This document shows positions 18,001-25,243 of a stretch of DNA of 64,000 bases, piece by piece. The position numbers and the translations under genes were made by a program. Every line of letters starts with the position of its first letter. Within the stretch, counting starts at the first letter, position 1. The notes under the pieces were generated by a model. It was not told the DNA's origin and made no database searches. It worked only from the letters and a program-made list of their open reading frames with translations. The DNA comes from Streptococcus pneumoniae (GTDB lineage: Bacteria > Bacillota > Bacilli > Lactobacillales > Streptococcaceae), in assembly GCA_040719455.1 (NCBI GenBank), contig JBFDTN010000001.1, positions 434,001 to 498,000 of the forward strand, given 5' to 3'.

Positions 18001-18870
18001 ATGGAACACTTAGGAGCTATATTTCGGAAATTTCGGCAAAACGGGCAATTTACGCTAGAAGAGGCAGCTGGAGAGGGAGTTTCGGTCTCTCAGCTTTCCC
18101 GCTTTGAGCGGGGGGAGTCCGATCTTGCCTTGGGAAAGTTTCTGCCTTTATTAGACAATATCCATATCACCATGGAAAATTTCATGGATGCTGTACGAGG
18201 TTTTCAAAAGTCAAATATCAGCCATTTTATGGCCAGTTGGGTGAAACTATACTATCAAAAGGATGTCGGGGCTCTTTGTGATTTGCAAAGAAAAGAGCGC
18301 GCACTCTATAAAGCCAATCCTGAACACTACTATCATCGCTTGAACATGGTCTTACTGCAAGGAGCGATTTGTCTCTTAGATGATAGCTTCAAGATGGAGC
18401 AATCTGATTTGGACTTGGTGGCTGACTATCTCTTTCAAGTGGAAGAGTGGTCTATGTATGAAATTATCCTCTTCATTAATCTCTGCACCTTTTACGATGT
18501 GGACTATGTCTACAAAATGGGACGAGAGATATTGGAGCGTGAGGACTTTTATAGACATATCGAAAAGCATAAATACCTTGTCATTATGGGAGCTTTAAAT
18601 TTTTGGCAGCACGCCGCTGAACATCGTGATTTTGAAAAAGCACTCTACTTTGAGCAGCAAGTGTGCCACCTCTTGGCAGGGACTGATAGGATGTATGAGA
18701 AGACGATAGCCCTTTATGTTAGGGGCTTTACGGCTTATCAAAAAGGAGATGAGCAGACTGGGATTACCCAGATGAAACAGGCCATCTCGATTTTTGAGAT
18801 GACAGATACACCGCACCAAGTCGCCTATTATCAAGAACATTTTGACCGCTTTGTAAAGATTTCAACCTAA
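18001..18870 (+). CDS. Rgg/GadR/MutR-family transcriptional regulator
   Basis: The 289-aa protein starts at ATG 18001, behind GGAG with six-base spacing; an in-frame upstream start adds 12 atypical residues. An N-terminal helix-turn-helix (about 1-65, with SVSQLSRFERGESDL) is followed by a helical tetratricopeptide-like domain (about 100-289). Rgg regulators often respond to short secreted peptides and control adjacent genes. No clear SHP peptide gene was found beside it. The MFS gene 380 bases downstream is a possible target but is insulated by a terminator. Confidence 0.9.
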   Translation: MEHLGAIFRKFRQNGQFTLEEAAGEGVSVSQLSRFERGESDLALGKFLPLLDNIHITMENFMDAVRGFQKSNISHFMASWVKLYYQKDVGALCDLQRKERALYKANPEHYYHRLNMVLLQGAICLLDDSFKMEQSDLDLVADYLFQVEEWSMYEIILFINLCTFYDVDYVYKMGREILEREDFYRHIEKHKYLVIMGALNFWQHAAEHRDFEKALYFEQQVCHLLAGTDRMYEKTIALYVRGFTAYQKGDEQTGITQMKQAISIFEMTDTPHQVAYYQEHFDRFVKIST

Positions 18871-18871
18871 G

Positions 18872-19007
18872 AACCTGTATTTACAGCTCAGCAACTTTAC
18901 TCAAGGCTTATTGATGCTACTCATCGAGTCAGTATTCCTTCAAAAAAAGGCCTTGATAATCGGAACATAAGCCCCCGATTAGAAGACTTGGGTTATGAAT
19001 ACAGGTT
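18872..19007 (+). other. Highly structured intergenic element downstream of the rgg-type gene
   Basis: A perfect ten-bp inverted repeat (AACCTGTATT at 18872-18881, AATACAGGTT at 18998-19007) encloses further helices: TCAAGGCTT/AAGGCCTTGA (18901-18909, 18947-18956), ACTCATCGAGT within it, and TAATCGG/CCGATTA (18957-18963, 18975-18981). The drawing is a multi-arm junction. A short T stretch follows. It may be a terminator, a structured RNA or an unrecognised repeat. Confidence 0.45.
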
Positions 19008-19008
19008 T

Positions 19009-19167
19009 TATAGTCTTTTAGTTTTGATTTCGTACGAGGCAACGAGTCGCAAGCATAACTAAGTCTACTGAGGGTTATGCGTAGTCCTTACTTCCAACCT
19101 CCAACAGTCCACTGGACTGTTGGAGCAAGACGAGTTAACGATGTAATAGATTAAAACTAAATGAGTA
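19009..19167 (-). repeat. Dispersed intergenic repeat, copy C (most complete, inverted)
   Basis: Imperfect terminal inverted repeats (TATAGTCTTTTAGTTTTGAT and, at the other end, the complement of ATACTCATTTAGTTTTAAT) bound a 159-bp element. Its core is the palindrome AACAGTCCACTGGACTGTT. No open reading frame lies inside. Confidence 0.75.
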
Positions 19168-19191
19168 TAAATTCCCAAATATGCAAAAAAC

Positions 19192-19250
19192 AAAAACCTC
19201 CTCAAGTCATTTGCTATAATGAAAAGCAAATCATTTGAGGAGGTTTTTTT
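19192..19250 (+). promoter_or_regulatory. Terminator hairpin with the MFS-gene promoter in its loop
   Basis: Arms AAAAACCTCCTCAA...ATTTGC (19192-19214) and GCAAAT...TTGAGGAGGTTTTT (19226-19248) pair over about 20 bp and end in a T run directly before the MFS ATG. The loop contains an extended -10 box, TGCTATAAT (19212-19220), so transcripts started there would lack the left arm. The right arm contains the Shine-Dalgarno GAGGAGG. Confidence 0.75.
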
Positions 19251-20429
19251 ATGAATTGGAAAGCTATTCAGCTCATCACCCGTGCAGGAATTAATAAAAT
19301 TGGAAACATGCTTTATGACTATGGCAATAGCGTCTGGCTAGCTTCATTAGGTAAGCTAGGGGAGACTGTCTTGGGAGTGTATCAATTATCAGACCTGTTG
19401 ACCTCTCTTTTCTTTAACCCCATCGGCGGGGTGATTTCAGACCGTTTTTCCCGTCGTAAAATCTTGATAACGACAGACATTGTGTGCGCTATTTTATGCC
19501 TTGGAGTTTCGTTTTTGAGGGAGCAAAGGCTACTCATTACGGGCTTGATTGTGGCAAACATTGTGCAGGCAATTGCCTTTGCTTTTTCACGACCCGCTAA
19601 TAAATCCTATATCACGGAGATTGTGGCGAAAGAGGACATTGTGACCTATAATTCTCATCTAGAAATGGTCTTGAAAGTCATCAGCGTCTCTTCCCCTATT
19701 TTCTCCTTTATCGTGCTCCACTATGCTACTCTCCAAGTAACGCTCTTGGTGGATGCGGCAACCTTTCTCCTAGCAGCCTTACTGGTCTTTTTCCTGCCCA
19801 ATCATGAGCCAGAAACGACAAGTAGCAGATTAACCGTAAAGAGTGTCCTCGAAGATATTCGCGCTGGCTTGACTTATATCCGTGGGCAAGGAGAGATTTT
19901 CTTGCTTTTACTGCTTGCTTCAGCTGTCAATTTTTTCTTTGCAGCCTTTAATTACCTGCTTCCTTTTGTGGACCGTCTTTATCAGCAAGCAGGGAGCTAT
20001 GCGACAATCTTAACCATGGGAGCTCTTGGCTCGATTCTAGGCGCTATTTTTGCAAAGAAATGGACCGATTCCATGAAGGATCTATCCCTCATGCTTGCGA
20101 TGACAGGTGTTGGTGTCTGTCTGATGGCTCTGCCTATCTTATCTCTAAAACTTGTGCCCCTTTCTTTTCTAGGAAATCTTATCTGCGAATTCTTTATGAC
20201 CGTCTTTAACATTCACTTTTTCAGTCAGGTTCAGACCAAGGTTGAAAAAGAGTATTTGGGACGAGTCTTTAGCACCATTTTCACGCTAGCCATTCTCTTT
20301 ATGCCAATCGCAACCTTTCTCATGACGGTGCTACCAAGTATCCATTTGGCAAGCTTTTTCATCATAGGGCTAGGAGTGATAGGTTTGTCAATCTGGTATT
20401 ATCTCTACCATCCATTAAAGACAAAGTAG
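19251..20429 (+). CDS. MFS transporter
   Basis: The 392-aa protein has 10-12 hydrophobic segments and a major-facilitator signature loop between helices 2 and 3 (GGVISDRFSRRKIL, about 61-74). This places it with the drug/macrolide-efflux-like branch (MFS_3). The substrate cannot be derived. It starts seven bases after a strong GAGGAGG that also forms the right arm of the terminator hairpin upstream. It converges with the ABC-F gene four bases away. Confidence 0.88.
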   Translation: MNWKAIQLITRAGINKIGNMLYDYGNSVWLASLGKLGETVLGVYQLSDLLTSLFFNPIGGVISDRFSRRKILITTDIVCAILCLGVSFLREQRLLITGLIVANIVQAIAFAFSRPANKSYITEIVAKEDIVTYNSHLEMVLKVISVSSPIFSFIVLHYATLQVTLLVDAATFLLAALLVFFLPNHEPETTSSRLTVKSVLEDIRAGLTYIRGQGEIFLLLLLASAVNFFFAAFNYLLPFVDRLYQQAGSYATILTMGALGSILGAIFAKKWTDSMKDLSLMLAMTGVGVCLMALPILSLKLVPLSFLGNLICEFFMTVFNIHFFSQVQTKVEKEYLGRVFSTIFTLAILFMPIATFLMTVLPSIHLASFFIIGLGVIGLSIWYYLYHPLKTK

Positions 20430-20433
20430 CTAT

Positions 20434-21969
20434 TTACAAGTCTTCCTTACGAACTTCTATCAATCCTTGCTCATCTAGTTGGTAAATCTTATCGCAGACT
20501 TCTTTGAGAAAGACACGGTCGTGCGATACAGTGAGGATAGCGCTAGGGAAATCTGCAAAAAGCTTTCTGATTTGAGGCTGTGAGGTCGGTGAAAAATTCC
20601 GCGTAGGCTCATCCAGCAATAAAACAGGACAGGAATCCAAGACCATTTTTAGCAGGAGTAGCTTGCCTTGTTGCCCACCAGATAAAAAGGAAATGGGGTG
20701 GCGAGCTTCTTCTCGGCTAAATTGTAGGCTAGCTAAATGAGTGAGGACTCGCTCCTCTTCTTTTTTATCAGGAGAAGTGGTTAAAAATTGGAGCGGAGAA
20801 GCGCTCATATCTAGCAGGTCTTGGTAGTGCTGGGGCATGTAGCCAATCGGATAGTTGGCTTGCGCCTCTAAAAGAGCATGAATTTGCTTAAGGAGGCTTG
20901 ATTTTCCAGCACCGTTTTGTCCGATAATGCCGATTTTTTCTTGGGCTAAAAAGCGGAAGTTCAAGTTGGGAACCAAGGTTTGGCGCTCTACACAGAGAGC
21001 AAAGTCAGCTAGCTCAATAACCGGTTTGTGGGCAGGAAGTGGCTCGATATTCTTAAAATACAAGCGAATGTTGTCTTCTTGGGTCGGTATTTCAGTCAGA
21101 TGAGCAGCCTCTTTCTCATAGCGTTTTTCTTGAGCGAGCACGGCTTTCATCTTTTTAGCAGCCAGTCTCCCTGCGGTCGCATCATGGGTATTGCGGACGT
21201 TATGTTCGACACTTTGGTGAATTCGGTGGTGGCGATCCAATTTCTTTTGATGAGCCAGTCGTTCATTGCGTGCCTGTTTTAATTGACGGTCAAATTGGTC
21301 TGCTCGTTCTTGGGCGTAAGTCGTATAGCCTAGAGATTGGACAGTTGTCCGCGCTACTTGGCGTTTTTTGATACGTTCTAAATGAACGATTTTCGTGGCA
21401 GTTTTGCTCAGAAAGGCTTCATCGTGAGAAACAAAGATCACAGTTTTAGGCGTTTGTTGGATGAAATGTTCCAGCCACTTGAGAGTGGGCAAGTCCAAGT
21501 CATTGGACGGTTCGTCTAAAAAGAGAATATCTGTTTCCTTGGCTAGTTCCTTGATGAGCTGGATTTTTAATCTTTCTCCACCAGAGAGGGAAGAGAGCGG
21601 TTGAGAATCAGTAAAACGTTCGCTATCAAACTCTAATTCCTTAGCGTAGCGATAAAGTGCTGCGTAGTTAAGGTCAATCTCGCTGAGACCAAAGACATAG
21701 TCGTTGAGGGAGAGCCTTTCAAACTCCTGTGCTAACTGCTGAGGAATATAGCTGTATTGGGCAAAGTCCCGCTGTATCTGTCCCCTGCATTGAATATAGG
21801 AGCTGACCAGATCTTCTTTCATCATCCATTTGAGCAGACTGGATTTGCCATTGCCCTCCTCTCCAATCAGTGCAACCTTCTCTCCTTTATTGACGACAAG
21901 AGATAAATCAGAGACTAAGTCTGTCAAATCTTTTTCATGGGTCATAGTTAAATGTGTAATTTGTAACAT
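20434..21969 (-). CDS. ABC-F ATPase, antibiotic-resistance-like class
   Basis: The 511-aa soluble protein has two ABC domains: Walker A GEEGNGKSS (36-44) and GQNGAGKSS (about 342-350), two LSGG signatures, Walker B FLDEPSNDLD and an unusual second one, LLLDEPTRNFSP. There is a charged linker (about 195-290) of the kind that reaches into the ribosome in Msr/Vga/Lsa-type proteins, and no membrane segment. Those relatives protect ribosomes from macrolides, lincosamides or pleuromutilins; whether this one does is unknown. A strong hairpin stands just before its AAGGAGG. It converges with the MFS gene. Confidence 0.85.
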   Translation of the reverse strand: MLQITHLTMTHEKDLTDLVSDLSLVVNKGEKVALIGEEGNGKSSLLKWMMKEDLVSSYIQCRGQIQRDFAQYSYIPQQLAQEFERLSLNDYVFGLSEIDLNYAALYRYAKELEFDSERFTDSQPLSSLSGGERLKIQLIKELAKETDILFLDEPSNDLDLPTLKWLEHFIQQTPKTVIFVSHDEAFLSKTATKIVHLERIKKRQVARTTVQSLGYTTYAQERADQFDRQLKQARNERLAHQKKLDRHHRIHQSVEHNVRNTHDATAGRLAAKKMKAVLAQEKRYEKEAAHLTEIPTQEDNIRLYFKNIEPLPAHKPVIELADFALCVERQTLVPNLNFRFLAQEKIGIIGQNGAGKSSLLKQIHALLEAQANYPIGYMPQHYQDLLDMSASPLQFLTTSPDKKEEERVLTHLASLQFSREEARHPISFLSGGQQGKLLLLKMVLDSCPVLLLDEPTRNFSPTSQPQIRKLFADFPSAILTVSHDRVFLKEVCDKIYQLDEQGLIEVRKEDL

Positions 21970-21983
21970 AAATCCTCCTTATC

Positions 21984-22021
21984 AGCAAACAGTCCTACCT
22001 TAACCAGTAGGACTGTTTGCT
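21984..22021 (-). promoter_or_regulatory. Leader hairpin abutting the ABC-F ribosome binding site
   Basis: A perfect 15-bp stem (AGCAAACAGTCCTAC with its complement, eight-base loop) ends three bases before AAGGAGG on the ABC-F mRNA. There is no T run, so control of translation or message stability is more likely than termination. Confidence 0.65.
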
Positions 22022-22044
22022 TGTATCAGAGGACCTTGATGGTC

Positions 22045-22219
22045 TTTTTAGTGTGAATCTCGTTGTTATCTTTTCATTGATGACAGTGTTAACTCGTCTT
22101 GCTTCAACAGTCCAGTGGACTGTTAAAAGTTGGAAATTGGGATTATGAAACAATCCTCAGTTAACCTAAGTTCTGTCTGCGACTCGTTGCCTCGTACTAA
22201 ATCAAAACTAAAAGACTAT
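22045..22219 (+). repeat. Dispersed intergenic repeat, copy D
   Basis: It shares the core (GTTAACTCGTCTTGC, AACAGTCCAGTGGACTGTT) and the right part (AACCTAAGTTCTGTCTGCG; AAATCAAAACTAAAAGACTAT) with copy C read on the opposite strand. The left end is diverged. It fills most of the 470-base gap upstream of the ABC-F gene; the rest shows nothing else clear. Confidence 0.75.
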
Positions 22220-22444
22220 TATTGTTTTAGACATGTTGACAAGCAAATCGCTAAAAAGTCCACACAAAAAGGAGATACAAACAAGCTTTAGCCTACTGGT
22301 AAAGGATGATCTCACGCAAAAGAATGCAGAAGAACTGCTTCATTTACGCTTTCAAACTTTAACAAATAGACTTAGTTGTTCATTCTCCTCTTACCTCCGA
22401 GTGTTGTTAGCCTTACTGTATCATATCTAAAAAACGTTGTCAAC

Positions 22445-22891
22445 TTATTTTTTCAAATTTTTGATGCCAAATAGCGAATCTTCTTGCGGGGCGATGGCTT
22501 GTTTCATCATGTTGTGATAGCCTGTGAGAGTTCCAATCATGGCCATCGGATAGCTCCATAAACTCGTCGTTTGATAGCTTTGTAGATTAGAAATATCCTC
22601 GGGAGAACTGGCTAGCTGAATGATTTTTTCAAAAATAAGAGAATAAGTTCCAAAGATAAGTAGGTAAACTCCTACTAAAAAGAAGAAAAGGTGCCAGATA
22701 GACCATTTCCAGCGTGGGTAGAAAAAGTAACCCAGCAGTGTCATCAAAAAGGTCAGCAGAAGTCCCCCTCCCAGCCAATAGAAAACCTCTTGCTTAACAG
22801 GGGAAAAAGTACGCCAACGGTAGAGTGCGATCGCGCTTGATAAATGATAGAAGAAAAAAATCTCTTCACCAGGGAAAAATCGTTTCCGCAT
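22445..22891 (-). CDS. Membrane protein of unknown function (148 aa)
   Basis: The start at ATG 22891 is chosen because AAAGGAGGG precedes it at proper spacing; an in-frame start 48 bases upstream lacks one. The product has three clear hydrophobic segments (about 37-55, 66-88, 110-130), a basic N-terminus (MRKRFFPGEE) and a Lys-rich C-terminus. I do not recognise a family. It is divergent from the 58-aa membrane peptide gene. Confidence 0.7.
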   Translation of the reverse strand: MRKRFFPGEEIFFFYHLSSAIALYRWRTFSPVKQEVFYWLGGGLLLTFLMTLLGYFFYPRWKWSIWHLFFFLVGVYLLIFGTYSLIFEKIIQLASSPEDISNLQSYQTTSLWSYPMAMIGTLTGYHNMMKQAIAPQEDSLFGIKNLKK

Positions 22892-22960
22892 AGCATTCCC
22901 TCCTTTCTTGCCTATATTATACAGCTCAATCAAGCACAAAGCAAGTAAAAATAGGTTCGT

Positions 22961-22990
22961 TTAACAGAATAATATGAAATGGTGTATAAT
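22961..22990 (+). promoter_or_regulatory. Promoter of the 58-aa membrane peptide gene
   Basis: TTAACA (22961-22966), 18 bases, TATAAT (22985-22990). The predicted start of transcription is at the Shine-Dalgarno, so the leader is very short. Confidence 0.65.
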
Positions 22991-23007
22991 GGACTAGGAG
23001 ATGGGTG

Positions 23008-23184
23008 ATGAGTTTGCGTTTTTTGATTCTTGGTCTTGTTTGCTTGGGATTCTTAGTACTAGCCTGTTGTCTGCATAATCGCCTGCTGAGATGGGTAGGA
23101 ATAGGGATATTACTTGCTATCATTTTGCTAGGTAGTGCCCTCTTTATCTGGTTTGTTTTTTTGGTACCAGAAAATGGTTCCTAG
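23008..23184 (+). CDS. Small membrane protein (58 aa)
   Basis: The frame from ATG 23008 begins MSLRFLILGLVCLGFLVLAC and contains two hydrophobic helices (about 4-22 and 30-53) separated by a short basic loop (HNRLLRW). AGGAG lies seven bases before the start and a good promoter lies just upstream. No family is recognised. Two Cys residues close to the end of helix 1 do not form a lipobox in a suitable position. Confidence 0.6.
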   Translation: MSLRFLILGLVCLGFLVLACCLHNRLLRWVGIGILLAIILLGSALFIWFVFLVPENGS

Positions 23185-23282
23185 TTTTAAAAGGCGCTTT
23201 CTGCTTGGTTTTTTCCTTGTGTTCTAAGTTTGATTTTGCTATACTAGATGAGTGAGGGCTTTTGCCTGAAAAATAGAAATGA

Positions 23283-23308
23283 AAAAGTGCTGTTTAGTGC
23301 TTTTTTCT
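23283..23308 (+). terminator. Weak terminator after the 58-aa gene
   Basis: AAAAAGTGCT pairs with AGTGCTTTTT through several G-U wobbles and ends in six T residues. Confidence 0.45.
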
Positions 23309-23321
23309 TGTTATGATACTC

Positions 23322-23488
23322 TATAAAAATCAACATCTGATTAGCGTAGCTATCTTGTAGGTAGAACTGAATATCAGCAGAGGATTATTACATAATCCTT
23401 ATCCTTATTTCCAACCTTGAACAGTCCACTGGACTGTTCAAGCAAACTGAGTTAACGATGGTCAACCTGATTTTTAGCGAGTATGAGA
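23322..23488 (-). repeat. Dispersed intergenic repeat, copy E (diverged, inverted)
   Basis: The segment from TTCCAACCTTGAACAGTCCACTGG to GAGTTAACGATGG matches copy C, including the palindromic core. Outer parts are diverged or replaced. It ends about ten bases before the ABC exporter start and may carry that operon's promoter region. Confidence 0.6.
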
Positions 23489-23498
23489 AGGAGGAGAG

Positions 23499-25235
23499 AT
23501 GAACTATATTTGGTCTTATTTAAAGAAGTACCCCAAATGGTTATGGTTAGACTTATTGGGGGCTATCTTTTTTGTAGTTGTCAATCTTGGGCTGCCAACG
23601 GTTTTAGCTCGGATGATTGATGAGGGAATCAATCGTAGTGATAGTAGCCGTTTGTCTTATTGGGCGATGGTCATGCTAGTCGTGATTGTTCTTGGTACGT
23701 TTGGGCGTGTTATCTTGTCTTATGCAGCGAGTAAATTGACCACGAGCATGGTCCGTGATATGCGAAATGACCTCTATGGCAAGTTACAGGAATATTCGCA
23801 TCATGAATATGAACAAATCGGGGTGTCATCCTTGGTGACACGGATGACCAGTGATGCCTTTGTCTTGATGCAATTTGCAGAACAAGTTTTAAAATTAGGT
23901 GTCATTACTCCCTTGATGATGTTCTCTAGTGTGATGATGATTTTCTTAACAAGTCCATCCATGGCTTGGATTGTCGCTTTTGCCATGCCATTTTTAGCCA
24001 TGGTTGTCTGGTATGTGGCGGTCAAAACCCGTCCCTTATCTGAAAAGCAACAGAAAACACTGGATCAGATCAACCAGTACGCACGGGAAAATCTGACCGG
24101 TCTGCGGGTCATTCGTGCCTTTGCCAGAGAGGAATTTCAAGAAGACCGATTTGCGGAGCAAAACGATATCTATGCCCAAAATTCCAATCGTCTGTTTAAA
24201 CTAACTGGTTTGACTGAGCCTTTGTTTGTTCAGATTATCATTGCCATGATTGTGGCGATTGTCTGGTTTGCCCTAGCGCCACTTGGTCGTGGGGATTTGC
24301 AGATTGGAGACTTGGTAGCCTTTATCGAGTATAGTTTCCATGCTCTCTTGTCCTTCTTGCTCTTGTCTAATCTGTTTACCATGTATCCTCGGACAGCGGT
24401 ATCAAGCGAGCGCTTGAAGGAAGTCATGGATATGCCGATTTCGATTAACCCAAATGAAGACGGGATTACAGAAACGGAGACCAAGGGATATTTGGAGTTT
24501 GACAATGTGACTTTTGCCTATCCGGGAGAGACAGAAAGCCCAGTCTTGCACAATATTTCCTTTAAGGCAAAGCCGGGGGAAACCATTGCCTTTATCGGCT
24601 CAACCGGTTCTGGAAAGTCCTCCTTGGTGCAATTGATTCCGCGTTTCTATGATGTGACGCTTGGGAAAATTCTGGTTGACGGTGTTGATGTGCGTGCCTA
24701 CAATCTCAAGGCACTTCGTCAGAAGATTGGTTTTATTCCGCAGAAGGCGCTACTCTTTACCGGAACGATTGCAGAAAATCTCCGCTACGGAAAAGAAGAT
24801 GCCAGTCATGAGGAGTTGCATCAGGCAGCAGATGTAGCACAGGCACGCGAATTTATCGAGAGCAAGGAAGAGCAGTTTGAAACCCACTTAGCAGAAGGCG
24901 GAAGCAACCTATCTGGTGGGCAAAAGCAACGCTTGTCTATTGCTCGTGCGGTAGTCAAAGAACCCGATATTTATATCTTTGACGATTCCTTTTCAGCCTT
25001 GGACTATAAGACAGATGCTATCTTGCGCCGTCGTTTGAAAGAAGTGACAGAAAACGCAACGGTTCTCATTGTGGCGCAGCGCGTGGGAACCATTATGGAC
25101 GCGGATCAGATTATCGTACTGGATAAGGGTGAAATCATCGGTCGCGGTACGCATGAAGAGCTCATGGAGAATAACGACATCTACCGCGAAATTGCGAACT
25201 CTCAGCTGAATAGCCAATCATTAACAGAAGAATAG
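23499..25235 (+). CDS. Heterodimeric ABC exporter, degenerate-site subunit
   Basis: The 578-aa half transporter has six membrane helices (about 15-300) and a nucleotide-binding domain. Walker A GSTGSGKSS (about 366-374) and signature LSGGQKQ are normal. Walker B reads IYIFDDSFSALD, with Asp in place of the catalytic Glu, and the H-loop reads VAQRVGTI, with Gln in place of His. These changes mark the degenerate half of PatA/PatB- and SatA/SatB-like pairs, which export drugs including fluoroquinolones in streptococci. Substrate here is unproven. It is nine bases before its partner. Confidence 0.9.
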   Translation: MNYIWSYLKKYPKWLWLDLLGAIFFVVVNLGLPTVLARMIDEGINRSDSSRLSYWAMVMLVVIVLGTFGRVILSYAASKLTTSMVRDMRNDLYGKLQEYSHHEYEQIGVSSLVTRMTSDAFVLMQFAEQVLKLGVITPLMMFSSVMMIFLTSPSMAWIVAFAMPFLAMVVWYVAVKTRPLSEKQQKTLDQINQYARENLTGLRVIRAFAREEFQEDRFAEQNDIYAQNSNRLFKLTGLTEPLFVQIIIAMIVAIVWFALAPLGRGDLQIGDLVAFIEYSFHALLSFLLLSNLFTMYPRTAVSSERLKEVMDMPISINPNEDGITETETKGYLEFDNVTFAYPGETESPVLHNISFKAKPGETIAFIGSTGSGKSSLVQLIPRFYDVTLGKILVDGVDVRAYNLKALRQKIGFIPQKALLFTGTIAENLRYGKEDASHEELHQAADVAQAREFIESKEEQFETHLAEGGSNLSGGQKQRLSIARAVVKEPDIYIFDDSFSALDYKTDAILRRRLKEVTENATVLIVAQRVGTIMDADQIIVLDKGEIIGRGTHEELMENNDIYREIANSQLNSQSLTEE

Positions 25236-25243
25236 GAGGAAAC

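Noticed and set aside
22233..22430. 65-codon plus-strand frame after repeat copy D
   Set aside because: No Shine-Dalgarno, low-complexity composition, starts at the repeat edge.
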